In this document: positions 32,749-40,903 of the stretch, in pieces
Numbering within the stretch: position 1 is the first letter of the stretch
Layout of the letters: every line of letters starts with the position of its first letter
IMG/VR virus record: IMGVR_UViG_3300012920_000060
Location: 1 to 50,514 of that record
Reading direction: 5' to 3' (one strand)
Origin: a virus
Length of the DNA stretch: 50,514 nucleotides
Made by a program: the position numbers and the translations under genes
Notes under the pieces: model-generated
What the model was told of the DNA's origin: nothing
Seen by the model: the letters and a program-made list of their open reading frames with translations, nothing else
The model's database searches: none

Positions 32749-35277
32749 ATGTTGAATTTTTATACTAATGTCTCAAGATATGGTAATATGATTCTTTTAC
32801 GTGGCTATGAAAATGGCAAGCGTATTGAAAAAAGAATCAAGTATGAACCTATTCTCTTTACTTCAACAAATCTCCCTACCAAATGGAAAGCATTGGATGG
32901 TACTCCTGTCGGTGTAGCAAATGCAGGGAAAAGATTTGAATCTATGCGTTCAGCAAATGAATATGTACAAGCAAACAAACATGTTGCAGGTAAAAAGCTT
33001 TATGGTAATACTAAGTATATACCTGCCTTTATAAATGATTACTATCCTGGTAAGATAGAGTTTGACAGAAATAAAATTAATGTTACTACTATTGATATCG
33101 AGGTTGCATCAGATGATGGTTTCCCAGAGCCTGATAAAGCTGACCATAAAATTATTTCTATTGCATTAAAGAACAGCATAAGTGATAGCTACTTTATATG
33201 GGGACTAGGTGATTATGATGTAGAGAAATCTATTATGAAATCTCATAGAGTTATATATCGTAAGTTCGATAGAGAAGACGACCTTCTTATTAATTTCGTT
33301 ACTCATTGGTCCCAGGCATCAAACTCACCAGATGTTGTCACAGGATGGAATACTAGGTTCTTTGATATTCCTTACCTTGTAAATCGTATTAACAGAATGC
33401 TAGGTGAGTCATATGTCAAAAGATTAAGCCCATGGGGTATGATTGAAAAACATGACATTACAAAAATGGGTAGAAGTCAACAAGCGTTTGAGCTCAAAGG
33501 TATTGCTCAATTGGATTACCTGGACTTATTTCAAAAGTTTGGTTATTCCTACGGTCCACAAGAATCATACAAGTTGGACCATATTGCAAGTGTTGTCTTA
33601 GGAGAAAAGAAACTATCTTACGAAGAGTATAGTAATCTTCATACCTTATACAAACATAATCATCAAAAGTTTATTGATTATAATATTAAAGATGTAGAGT
33701 TAGTTGATAGGATTGAGGATAAGCTTGGTCTTATTACCTTATGTATGACTATGGCATATCAAGGTGGTGTAAATTACAATGATACGTTTGGCACAACAAT
33801 GATATGGGATACGATTATATTCAGAAGATTGTTTGCAAACAATATTGTAGTTCCTTTCCAAGAAGATAAAACAAAAACATTCTATCCGGGTGGCTTTGTA
33901 AAAGAACCACATATAGGATTGCATGATAACATAGTTTCTTTTGATTTAAACTCTCTGTATCCTTCCATCATTATGCAATACAATATGTCACCAGAGACAA
34001 TTGCTAATGGAGATGTTACACAATTCAACATAGAAAACGTACTTAATAAATCAGAAAGACCAGACAAAAAAGATAAAGCTCTAGCAGCAAATGGACAATA
34101 TTTCAACATAAATAAACAAGGGATAGTTCCTTACATAGTCGATGAAATGTACAAAGACCGTGTTGAGATTAAGAAGAGTATGATATCGGCTCAAAAGGAA
34201 CTTCAGAAGGTAGATAAAAATGACAAACAAAAACTATACCAAATTGAACGGGATATTGCCATCAGAGAAAACCAACAAATGGCTATTAAGATTCTCCTTA
34301 ATTCTCTTTACGGTGCTCTTGGTAACAAGTATTTTCGTTTCTTCGACCAACGAATTGCCGAGGCCATTACACTCACTGGACAGCTTACAATACGATGGGC
34401 CGAATATGCGCTCAATCGATATCTTAATCGAGTTATGCGAACAGAGAAGTGGAAGGACTACGTCGTTGCCATTGACACAGACTCGCTGTATGTTAGCCTA
34501 GATGATATTATAAAACAATTCAATCCTGATAATCCAATAAACTTTATGGATAAGATTTGCAATGAAGCATTGGAAGCAGAGTTGGCAAAGTCATATGATG
34601 AACTATATGATATGCTAGGTGGTATTGATAATCGTATGGTTATGAAACGTGAAGCAATTGCTGATAGAGGATTATGGACAGCAAAGAAAAGATACATACT
34701 TAATGTCCATGATAATGAAGGTGTAAGATACAGAAAACCAAAGCTCAAGATTATGGGTATTGAAGCAATTAAGTCTTCAACTCCAGCTCCATGTAGAGAT
34801 GCGCTAAAACAAATATTTAAAGTTATCATGGAGAAAGATGAAAAGGAAGTCCAAGGTTCTATTGAACAATTTAAAAATTACTTTAAAACATTACCTCCTG
34901 ACGAGATAGCTTTTCCAAGAGGTGTATCCAAAGTTAAAGATTACCAAGATAGAAATACTGTCTATAAAAAAGGTACACCTATACATGTCAGAGGTTCTAT
35001 ATTACACAATAAACTAATTAATGATTTAGCTTTAAATAAAAAATACACACCAATCAATAACGGTGATAAGATTAAGTTTATGTATCTAAGGAAACCTAAT
35101 CCTATACACGAAAATGTTATTGCCTTTACTGATTACTTACCTGAGGAATTTGGTCTTAGTAAATATATTGACCATGAAACTCAATTTCAGAAAACTTTCC
35201 TAGACCCTATTGAACCAGTACTAGATGCTGTAGGTTGGTCATCTAAGGAAGTTGCTAGTTTGGAGGATTTCTTTTGA
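32749..35277 (+). CDS. gp43: DNA polymerase gp43 (family B)
   Basis: Replicative polymerase with proofreading exonuclease, 842 residues (T4: 898). Exo I is TTIDIEVAS (113-121), Exo II includes TGWNTRFFDIPYL, and Exo III has YNIKDVELVDRIE. Polymerase motif A is SFDLNSLYPSIIMQYN (397-412), motif B KILLNSLYGALGNKY, and motif C IDTDSLYVS. No intein or intron interrupts it. The C-terminus ends in a likely clamp-binding SLEDFF. Its stop overlaps the TTG of the UDG-like gene. Confidence 0.98.
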   Translation: MLNFYTNVSRYGNMILLRGYENGKRIEKRIKYEPILFTSTNLPTKWKALDGTPVGVANAGKRFESMRSANEYVQANKHVAGKKLYGNTKYIPAFINDYYPGKIEFDRNKINVTTIDIEVASDDGFPEPDKADHKIISIALKNSISDSYFIWGLGDYDVEKSIMKSHRVIYRKFDREDDLLINFVTHWSQASNSPDVVTGWNTRFFDIPYLVNRINRMLGESYVKRLSPWGMIEKHDITKMGRSQQAFELKGIAQLDYLDLFQKFGYSYGPQESYKLDHIASVVLGEKKLSYEEYSNLHTLYKHNHQKFIDYNIKDVELVDRIEDKLGLITLCMTMAYQGGVNYNDTFGTTMIWDTIIFRRLFANNIVVPFQEDKTKTFYPGGFVKEPHIGLHDNIVSFDLNSLYPSIIMQYNMSPETIANGDVTQFNIENVLNKSERPDKKDKALAANGQYFNINKQGIVPYIVDEMYKDRVEIKKSMISAQKELQKVDKNDKQKLYQIERDIAIRENQQMAIKILLNSLYGALGNKYFRFFDQRIAEAITLTGQLTIRWAEYALNRYLNRVMRTEKWKDYVVAIDTDSLYVSLDDIIKQFNPDNPINFMDKICNEALEAELAKSYDELYDMLGGIDNRMVMKREAIADRGLWTAKKRYILNVHDNEGVRYRKPKLKIMGIEAIKSSTPAPCRDALKQIFKVIMEKDEKEVQGSIEQFKNYFKTLPPDEIAFPRGVSKVKDYQDRNTVYKKGTPIHVRGSILHNKLINDLALNKKYTPINNGDKIKFMYLRKPNPIHENVIAFTDYLPEEFGLSKYIDHETQFQKTFLDPIEPVLDAVGWSSKEVASLEDFF

Positions 35278-35651
35278 TTAAAAAAAATCTTATAGTTATT
35301 GGTCATTCTCCAGGACCGGGAATAGTAAGTAATAGAAAAACATCCACTTTGAATAGAGTAAGAAAATGGATTAATGAAGATTATACTTATGAATGGAAAA
35401 ACTTGGTTAATTACCATGCACCTACTTTAAGAATGAGTGATGTAAGCTTAGATGAAAACTATGTTAAAACATTTGATTATGTTATTGCCCTAGGTAATAT
35501 GGCATCAAACTGGTTAACTAAAAGGAATATAAATCATCTAAAAGTTCCACACCCTAGTGGATTAAATAGAATGTGGAATAATCCACAAACGGAGATAGAT
35601 ACTATAGATAGTATAAAAAAATATTTACATACTGCAAAAAGTGTGGTATAA
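35274..35651 (+). CDS. Uracil-DNA-glycosylase-fold protein coupled to gene 43
   Basis: 125 residues starting at TTG, with GGAGG 7 nt upstream inside gene 43. NLIVIGHSPGPG (5-16) resembles the first UDG-superfamily motif, DYVIALGNMASNWL the central strand, and VPHPSGLNRMW (91-101) the H-P-S motif that grips the base or strand. It lacks the catalytic acidic residue of family 1 (motif A has no Asp after Gly) and is short (UDGs have about 200). It may excise or bind modified bases, or be a related phage protein. Coupling to the polymerase suggests a role at the fork. Confidence 0.5.
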   Translation: MIKKNLIVIGHSPGPGIVSNRKTSTLNRVRKWINEDYTYEWKNLVNYHAPTLRMSDVSLDENYVKTFDYVIALGNMASNWLTKRNINHLKVPHPSGLNRMWNNPQTEIDTIDSIKKYLHTAKSVV

Positions 35652-35652
35652 T
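35624..35652 (+). promoter_or_regulatory. Early promoter of the second LSm-like gene
   Basis: TTTACA (35624-35629), 17 bp, TATAAT (35647-35652), with AAAAAGTGTGG before the -10. It lies inside the last codons of the UDG-like gene. Confidence 0.8.
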
Positions 35653-35672
35653 ATAACATTATGGAGAAAAAT

Positions 35673-35960
35673 ATGGATTATAAATTAGTAAGGTTAAGCA
35701 ATGGAGAAGAAGTCATTGGTAGAGTTGAAGTAAACGAAGAAAACAACAACATTACAATTACAGATGGTCATGCTCTCTTTGCACCAGAACCTGGTAAGAT
35801 TGGATTTATTCCTTTCATGCCATATACTAAAGCAAAAGATGGAGTAACTATTGATATGAAATTTGTTATGTTTATAGTGGATCCTTTGGATTCTTTAGTA
35901 GACCAAGTAAGGTCAGTTAATTCTGGATTGGAAATACCTGATAGGAAAATAATGACATGA
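35673..35960 (+). CDS. Small LSm-like conserved protein (paralogue of 22717 gene)
   Basis: 95 residues from the ATG at 35673, which has GGAG 6 nt upstream; the earlier ATG at 35661 contains that site. YKLVRLSNGEEVIGRVEV and NNITITDGHAL have the same pattern as FKLINGDDIIGLVAD in the 22717 gene, and IGFIPFMPYTKA matches QFQPWFPFSD. Function unknown. It opens an operon with a MazG-fold enzyme and a PrimPol-like protein (ATGA overlap). Confidence 0.6.
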   Translation: MDYKLVRLSNGEEVIGRVEVNEENNNITITDGHALFAPEPGKIGFIPFMPYTKAKDGVTIDMKFVMFIVDPLDSLVDQVRSVNSGLEIPDRKIMT

Positions 35961-36358
35961 GCAAAGACTGGGTAAAAGACATTCATTTAATGCAAGGCAA
36001 ATATCAAACACGGCATTGGGTTGAAAATAATCCAGATGATTTACGAAGATTCCTTGAATTTAGAGTAGATTTTTTAAGAGAAGAATTAGAGGAAACCGAG
36101 TCAGCACTTATTAATATGGATGCTGAAGAAATAGTTGACGGTTTGATTGATTTATGTGTTGTAGCGATTGGTACACTAGATGCATTTGGTGTTGACCCAT
36201 ATAAAGCATGGGACGAGGTATTAAGAGCAAACATGGATAAACAGGTTGGTAAGAAACCATCAAGACCGAATCCACTTGGAGTTCCAGATTTAGTAAAACC
36301 AGATAATTGGGAGGCACCTAACCACACAGGTAATCATGGTAAGTTTAACGATATTTGA
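35957..36358 (+). CDS. MazG/HisE-fold nucleotide pyrophosphohydrolase
   Basis: 133 residues, all-alpha. FRVDFLREELEETESALINM, then DAEEIVDGLIDLCVVAIGTL with the E-x-x-E and D-x-x-D metal ligands, then DPYKAWDEVLRANMDK, is the phosphoribosyl-ATP pyrophosphohydrolase-like pattern. Such phage enzymes remove unwanted dNTPs. Near a dCMP hydroxymethylase, a dCTPase role like T4 gp56 is an attractive inference, since dCTP must be removed for modified cytosine to replace it. Overlaps its neighbours by 4 and 23 bp. Confidence 0.65.
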   Translation: MSKDWVKDIHLMQGKYQTRHWVENNPDDLRRFLEFRVDFLREELEETESALINMDAEEIVDGLIDLCVVAIGTLDAFGVDPYKAWDEVLRANMDKQVGKKPSRPNPLGVPDLVKPDNWEAPNHTGNHGKFNDI

Positions 36359-37253
36359 TAGTATATACGATAACAAAACTCATAAGAGAATGGATTATAA
36401 TGACTTCTCTGAGTTTGCAAATGTATTATTTAAGCTAGCAAAGTCTAATAAGTATCCTACAAAACACGATGCTCCTTTAATTAGTCCAGCAATATACAAA
36501 CCAAATACCACAAGAGCAAATGATAATGTGACAGGTTGGGGTTCTTGGGCTGCTTTAGATGTTGATGATTTCAAAGGAGACATAACAGATATAGAAAAGA
36601 AATACGAAAAGTATAGATATGTTTGTTATTCAACTGCATCATCTACTAAAGAATCTCCTAAGTTTAGGTTAGTATTTCCACTTAAAGAAATGGTACTTAA
36701 AAGTAATATAAAACACTTTTGGTTTGCTCTTAATAAAGAGATTGGAGATATAGCTGATGCTCAAACAAAAGATTTAAGTCGTATGTATTATGTACCAGCT
36801 TCATATAAGAATGCATTTAATTTTATATTTACACATGATGGTGAAGTAATGGACCCAGTTACTCTTATGCAAAACCATCCTTATGTTGAACCTAACCAAA
36901 CAATGTTTGATAGATTTCCAAAAGCAATACAAGAAGCTTTAGTACAAAGAAAGAAAGAACAGTTAAATAATACCAACTATAAATGGACATCATATAGAGA
37001 TTGCCCGTTTGTTAATAAAAATCAAGTTAATGAATATAAATCTATTACAGGAACCGGATGGTATGCAAAGATGTATCAGATTATGGTGTCAACTGCAGGT
37101 AATGCAATGTCCAGAGGTTATCCTATAACTTCAAAAGAAATAGAGTTTATATGTAGAGACCTAGATAATGATACCGGTAATTGGTATGCAAAAAGAGATA
37201 TCGGTAAAGAAGCTGAAAGAGCCATTGAATTTGTATTTAAAAATAATTTGTAA
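36336..37253 (+). CDS. Archaeo-eukaryotic primase (PrimPol)-like protein
   Basis: 305 residues. WGSWAALDVDDFKGD (68-82) gives the D-x-D pair, STASSTKESPKFRLVFPL (99-116) is the conserved phage/plasmid primase segment, and DLSRMYYVPASYKNAF (147-161) the third block. The C-terminal 110 residues may be a helical primase-linked domain. T4 uses a DnaG-type primase (gp61); none lies in this window. Whether this protein replaces or supplements it cannot be told. The ATG lies within the end of the MazG gene. Confidence 0.6.
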   Translation: MVSLTIFDSIYDNKTHKRMDYNDFSEFANVLFKLAKSNKYPTKHDAPLISPAIYKPNTTRANDNVTGWGSWAALDVDDFKGDITDIEKKYEKYRYVCYSTASSTKESPKFRLVFPLKEMVLKSNIKHFWFALNKEIGDIADAQTKDLSRMYYVPASYKNAFNFIFTHDGEVMDPVTLMQNHPYVEPNQTMFDRFPKAIQEALVQRKKEQLNNTNYKWTSYRDCPFVNKNQVNEYKSITGTGWYAKMYQIMVSTAGNAMSRGYPITSKEIEFICRDLDNDTGNWYAKRDIGKEAERAIEFVFKNNL

Positions 37254-37270
37254 AAAAAGACAATTAACTA

Positions 37271-37299
37271 TTTACATGTACCCTAAACTGTGGTATAAT
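37271..37299 (+). promoter_or_regulatory. Early promoter of the base-modification genes
   Basis: TTTACA (37271-37276), 17 bp beginning TGTACCC, TATAAT (37294-37299) after CTGTGG. GGAGGTGA follows before the TTG start at 37323. It probably drives the genes down to the promoter at 43880. Confidence 0.85.
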
Positions 37300-37322
37300 A
37301 GTATATTATTTGGAGGTGACCA

Positions 37323-37655
37323 TTGAAAGAATCATTAAGAGTCTTGCAAGAATGCGCAGAGCTACAGACTAAAAAGTCTCAAGACTATCAAAACAAACAA
37401 TCAAATGTAACACAGATGATGCATTACCGTAGAGGTGTTGATACTGTTCATGATATTATACATGGTAAAGTATTAAGAGCTCAATCATTACTAGAATCCC
37501 AAGGTGATCCAAACTTTGAATCCCTTGAAGATACTTACAAAGATTTAATTAATTATTGTAGTTTTGCAGTATCTTTACTGAGAGGTAAGATGGAGGGTCA
37601 AACACCAGACCGTGATATATTTAATAATAAGATAGATGTACCAGAACACGACTAA
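37323..37655 (+). CDS. Nucleotide modification-associated protein (Nmad1/DUF1599-like)
   Basis: 110 residues beginning at TTG with GGAGGTGA 4-6 nt upstream. ECAELQTKKSQDYQN, then GVDTVHDIIHGKVLRAQSLLE, then FESLEDTYKDLINYCSFAVSL, is the DUF1599 pattern, a family named for its association with phage base-modification operons. The next gene, overlapping by 20 bp, is a dCMP hydroxymethylase, consistent with that. It is thought to be an all-alpha nucleotide-binding protein; the reaction is not known. Confidence 0.65.
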   Translation: MKESLRVLQECAELQTKKSQDYQNKQSNVTQMMHYRRGVDTVHDIIHGKVLRAQSLLESQGDPNFESLEDTYKDLINYCSFAVSLLRGKMEGQTPDRDIFNNKIDVPEHD

Positions 37656-38319
37656 AGACATAGCTGAAATATTTGTCAATGCTCTTGAGAATAAAGAGTT
37701 TACAAATGATAGAACTGGCTCAAAGACAATAGAAATTATTGGTGCGTGTTTTGTTGCTGATAAGCCAGCAATATTTGGCACTCCTAATAAAGAATATATT
37801 GATGCTGAAATAGAATGGTACAATTCTATGTCAACTAATATTACTGACATATATCCTGAAGGAGATAAAGAACCTCCACAGGCTTGGCAATATACAGCAA
37901 ATATACACGGTGAAATAAATTCCAATTATGGTTATCTTATATTTAGTAAAAAGTATCATCAGCAATATAAACAAGTTATTAAAGAATTATGTGAAGTAAA
38001 TCCTGACTCTCGTAGAGCTTCAATGATATATCAAAGACCAAGTATTTGGAGTGAATATAAAGAAAATGGTAAAAATGATTTTATATGTACCAATGCAGTA
38101 ACATATTATATTAGAGATAATCAATTACATTGTGTAGTTCAAATGAGAAGTAATGATGTAATATTTGGTTATAGAAATGATTATGCTTGGCAAAAATATG
38201 TGCAAGAAAAATTACAAAATGATTTATACTATGAAGGTATGAAAGTAGAGTTAGGTGATATACATTGGCAGGTTCAAAACTTACATGTATATGAAAGACA
38301 TTTCGATTTAGTTAAATGA
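37636..38319 (+). CDS. gp42: dCMP hydroxymethylase (T4 gp42-like)
   Basis: Makes 5-hydroxymethyl-dCMP from dCMP and methylene-tetrahydrofolate. It is very like T4 gp42 as I recall it: SKTIEIIGACFVADKPAIFG, EINSNYGY, NPDSRRASMIYQRPS, DFICTNAVTYYIRD, MRSNDVIFGYRNDYAWQKYV and LHVYERHF. The catalytic Cys is C151 (T4 C148). D182 (T4 D179) stands where thymidylate synthases have Asn, marking cytosine rather than uracil as substrate. Length is 227 against 246 in T4. This predicts that phage DNA contains hydroxymethylcytosine or a derivative. Confidence 0.9.
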   Translation: MYQNTTKDIAEIFVNALENKEFTNDRTGSKTIEIIGACFVADKPAIFGTPNKEYIDAEIEWYNSMSTNITDIYPEGDKEPPQAWQYTANIHGEINSNYGYLIFSKKYHQQYKQVIKELCEVNPDSRRASMIYQRPSIWSEYKENGKNDFICTNAVTYYIRDNQLHCVVQMRSNDVIFGYRNDYAWQKYVQEKLQNDLYYEGMKVELGDIHWQVQNLHVYERHFDLVK

Positions 38320-38516
38320 TTAATGTATATAATGGAAAACAATACAGAATTTTTAAAGATAAAATATTATTTTTTCCCTATTATATTTTAGAAGATAGTA
38401 CTAAAGCCGTACAAAAACAAGGTGTATGGTATGGGATTAAAATTACTAATTATTATTTTAAAACTTTAAATTATGTAAAAAAACAAATGAGTGAAATAGA
38501 ACATGCAAACATCTAA
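38316..38516 (+). CDS. 66-aa protein of unknown function
   Basis: Joined by ATGA to the hydroxymethylase gene and overlapping the next gene by 14 bp. Aromatic-rich (FFPYYILEDS, VWYGIKITNYYF), with a short beta-like start (INVYNGKQYRIF) and a C-terminal helix. Coupling on both sides supports expression. No family recognised. Confidence 0.5.
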   Translation: MINVYNGKQYRIFKDKILFFPYYILEDSTKAVQKQGVWYGIKITNYYFKTLNYVKKQMSEIEHANI

Positions 38517-38853
38517 ACACATAGGCTACCCTATGCCTTCAGAAATGTTTAATGGAATAAAAAAAGAAGATATTGATGAAGTATTTGATAAGCACAAAAA
38601 TAATATGACACAAAGAGAAGAAGCTTTAGTAATTCTTATGGAAGAATGTGGAGAATTAATCCAAGCTTGCAGTAAAATGATAAGAAGTGATGGTGCTACT
38701 AAATATGAAAGGGAATTGCAAGATGAAGTTGGAGATGTTCTTACATTAATAGAACTGTTAAAAAATAGTGGTCTTGTTACTGATAAACAAATTGAAGATA
38801 GAATGAAAATTAAAAAAGAAAAATTAATGAAGTGGAGTTTATTGTACAAATGA
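38503..38853 (+). CDS. mazG: MazG-like NTP pyrophosphohydrolase
   Basis: 116 residues. EALVILMEECGELIQACSKMIR has the E-E-x-x-E ligands and ELQDEVGDVLTLIELL the E-x-x-D ligands of MazG-type enzymes; KIKKEKLMKW is the usual ending. It is more MazG-like than the paralogue at 35957. It may hydrolyse dCTP, dUTP or ppGpp; with a dCMP hydroxymethylase and dCMP deaminase on either side, pool cleansing is likely. The tRNA-Ala begins 2 bp after its stop. Confidence 0.75.
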   Translation: MQTSKHIGYPMPSEMFNGIKKEDIDEVFDKHKNNMTQREEALVILMEECGELIQACSKMIRSDGATKYERELQDEVGDVLTLIELLKNSGLVTDKQIEDRMKIKKEKLMKWSLLYK

Positions 38854-38855
38854 TT

Positions 38856-38931
38856 GGGGCTGTAGCTCAGTTGGGAGAGCGCTTGGTTTGCATCCAGGAG
38901 GTCGTAGGTTCGAACCCTATCAGCTCCACCA
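38856..38931 (+). tRNA. tRNA-Ala (anticodon UGC)
   Basis: A 76-nt cloverleaf: acceptor GGGGCTG with CAGCTCC (one G-T pair), D arm GCTC...GAGC, anticodon arm CTTGG-TTTGCAT-CCAGG with anticodon TGC, T arm GTAGG-TTCGAAC-CCTAT, and an encoded CCA. It is the only tRNA seen in the window and lies between mazG and the dCMP deaminase gene, in the same direction. GCA/GCT alanine codons are common in these genes. Confidence 0.97.
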
Positions 38932-38938
38932 TAATATT

Positions 38939-39382
38939 ATGATTGATAAATGGGACCAAAGATTTTTAGAGATAGCATCTACTGTAAGCAGGTGGTCAAA
39001 AGACCCTAGTAGAAAAATAGGTGCTGTTGCTGTAAGAGATAGAAAGATATTAGCAACAGGATATAATGGATTTCCTAAAGGTATTGAAGATTTAAAAGTT
39101 AGGTATGACAATAGAGAAGAGAAATATAAGTTTGTTGTACATGCTGAAATGAATTGCATATATAATGCAGCTGAAAATGGTATATCATTAAAAGATTCAA
39201 CCCTTTACATAGTCGGATTACCGGTATGTAGTGATTGTGCAAAAGGTATAATACAATCTGGTATAAGTAGAGTTGTAGCTCACTCAAGTGGCACACCTGA
39301 TAGATGGATAGAAGCTATAAAAAATACTAAAGAAATATTGCTTGAGGCGGGAGTAGATTATGAATTCACCGAAATTCACTAA
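38939..39382 (+). CDS. cd: dCMP deaminase
   Basis: 147 residues from the ATG at 38939; an earlier in-frame ATG lies inside the tRNA. Zinc ligands and catalytic Glu are in FVVHAEMNCIYNA (H68, E70) and LPVCSDCAKGIIQSGI (C97, C100). KDPSRKIGAVAV and GYNGFPKG are typical of phage and bacterial dCMP deaminases, which convert dCMP to dUMP for dTMP synthesis. With dCMP hydroxymethylase it would compete for dCMP, as in T4. Overlaps the next gene by 23 bp. Confidence 0.93.
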   Translation: MIDKWDQRFLEIASTVSRWSKDPSRKIGAVAVRDRKILATGYNGFPKGIEDLKVRYDNREEKYKFVVHAEMNCIYNAAENGISLKDSTLYIVGLPVCSDCAKGIIQSGISRVVAHSSGTPDRWIEAIKNTKEILLEAGVDYEFTEIH

Positions 39383-39659
39383 AGAAGAAATAGAAAATTC
39401 AAATAGGATTTTTAAAAGTGCTACACCAAAGTATGATATTACATGGTATGTGAAATGGGTATCATCAATTATAATTGTTGTAGCTATGAGTATGAGAGGA
39501 ATTGAAGGATTACATTTATATGACTTATCATTAAGTTTGGTTGGTGTATGTGGATGGTTATATGTTGGAATAATGTGGAAAGATAGAGCACTAGTAGGAT
39601 TAAATGCAATAGGATTGTTTTTCTTACTAAGAAACTTTATTGAAGCCGTAGTATTATGA
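39360..39659 (+). CDS. Small membrane protein, unknown function
   Basis: 99 residues with hydrophobic segments at about 34-48 (SSIIIVVAMSM), 54-72 (DLSLSLVGVCGWLYVGI) and 79-97. The phrase YVKWVSSI, then YDLSLSLVGVCGWLYVGIMW, then KDRALVGLNAIGL, is one I associate with widespread marine phage proteins of unknown role. Its stop overlaps the glycosyltransferase ATG (ATGA). Confidence 0.55.
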   Translation: MNSPKFTKEEIENSNRIFKSATPKYDITWYVKWVSSIIIVVAMSMRGIEGLHLYDLSLSLVGVCGWLYVGIMWKDRALVGLNAIGLFFLLRNFIEAVVL

Positions 39660-40903
39660 GAATAGGAATAGGTAAATTAGGTAAGTCAGTATTATTTAAT
39701 AGTAATAACTGGGGTGCTATAGGTGGAGATAACGAAGCACCTATTCTATTTGAAAATTTAATACATTTAAATCCAGAGCATGAGTTTGTTTTTATTGGTG
39801 TTACTGATTACGATAGACTAACTCCTGCTGAAAGACAAAGAATCAATTATCACGGTAATGTTATTAATCCATGGGAAGGATTCTCAGAATGGAAAAAACA
39901 AACATATAAATCTGGAGACAATAAATCTGGTGATAGACAAAGATATATGGAAGAACATATTATTCCTAATTATAAAGTTGATAAAGCAATATTCTTAATG
40001 GGAAATGCATCATCGTTAAATGTAAGAGGTCATGTTTACAAGATAAAAGAACCAGATAAATTAGCATCTCCATTAGATATGCATGCAAAGTATGCTGGTC
40101 CAGTAATACATTACCTAAACAAAACTGATGTAAATTGGATTATGATACTAAATGACCCTAGATTGTTTCCTGGAAATATGAAGGATTTATTTAACAGACC
40201 AAAAAAAGTATTATCACAGTTTAATGAAATGATAACTCATAAGAATCATTTATCTTACACTGACCATACTGTAAATGAACAGGTTATTGTTGGTCAGTAC
40301 GCAAACATGGAAACAATATTCTTAATAGGAAAGGAAAGAGGAAAGGCAATAGATGAAGCTCCTAGCTGTTTAGATGAATTCTTTGAGGATGCTCCTGAGA
40401 AAACAACTGAAAAAAATATTAAGTTTATGATTGTTTGTAATGAAGGTAGACCATCAAGATATAAAGATTTAAAAAAATATATTTTAGATAATGTTGATGA
40501 TGTAGACATATATGGAAAGTGGGACGATGAGATATTACAAAATGATGAAAGATTTAAAGGTCCAAAAAAGTTTAATGAATTACAAGCAATGCTACCCAAT
40601 GTAAAGTATACTTTTTGTATACCAATCAAAAAAGGTTGGTGTACAGCTAAGTTCTGGGAAATGGCACATTATGGCATAATACCATTCTTACATCCAACTT
40701 ATGATGAACAAAATAATTTAAATTGTCCACATATGTTAAGGATAAAAGATTCTAAAGATTTATTTGATAAAATAAATAAATTAGAAAATGATGAAGAATT
40801 ATATAATGAGTTAAGAACTCAATTAGATAAAATGTTAAAAGATGAGTATTATGATGGTACTTTTTTAAGTGATAGGATAATGAATGAAGTCGATAGTATT
40901 TGA
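39656..40903 (+). CDS. GT-B glycosyltransferase, candidate hydroxymethyl-dC glycosyltransferase (BGT-like)
   Basis: 415 residues. The C-terminal domain has DVDIYGKWDDEI, GPKKFNELQAML, then GWCTAKFWEMAHYGIIPF, RIKDSKDLFDKINKL and ELRTQLDKML. These follow in order the C-terminal half of T4 beta-glucosyltransferase (F-F-G, R-V-W-E-T-M, a surface D-E, then a final helix pair). The N-terminus (MRIGIGKLGKS) also suits GT-B. Placed after dCMP hydroxymethylase and directly before sugar-activating enzymes, it is a good candidate for glycosylating DNA. Similarity to BGT is by eye and distant; protein or lipid targets are possible. Overlaps both neighbours. Confidence 0.6.
   Translation: MRIGIGKLGKSVLFNSNNWGAIGGDNEAPILFENLIHLNPEHEFVFIGVTDYDRLTPAERQRINYHGNVINPWEGFSEWKKQTYKSGDNKSGDRQRYMEEHIIPNYKVDKAIFLMGNASSLNVRGHVYKIKEPDKLASPLDMHAKYAGPVIHYLNKTDVNWIMILNDPRLFPGNMKDLFNRPKKVLSQFNEMITHKNHLSYTDHTVNEQVIVGQYANMETIFLIGKERGKAIDEAPSCLDEFFEDAPEKTTEKNIKFMIVCNEGRPSRYKDLKKYILDNVDDVDIYGKWDDEILQNDERFKGPKKFNELQAMLPNVKYTFCIPIKKGWCTAKFWEMAHYGIIPFLHPTYDEQNNLNCPHMLRIKDSKDLFDKINKLENDEELYNELRTQLDKMLKDEYYDGTFLSDRIMNEVDSI

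Noticed and set aside
34220-34501. 93-aa plus-strand frame inside gene 43
   Set aside because: It overlaps polymerase motifs B and C in another frame and has no ribosome site or recognisable protein.
38888-38938. Upstream ATG for dCMP deaminase
   Set aside because: It lies within the tRNA-Ala gene; MIDKWDQRF from 38939 is the natural start.
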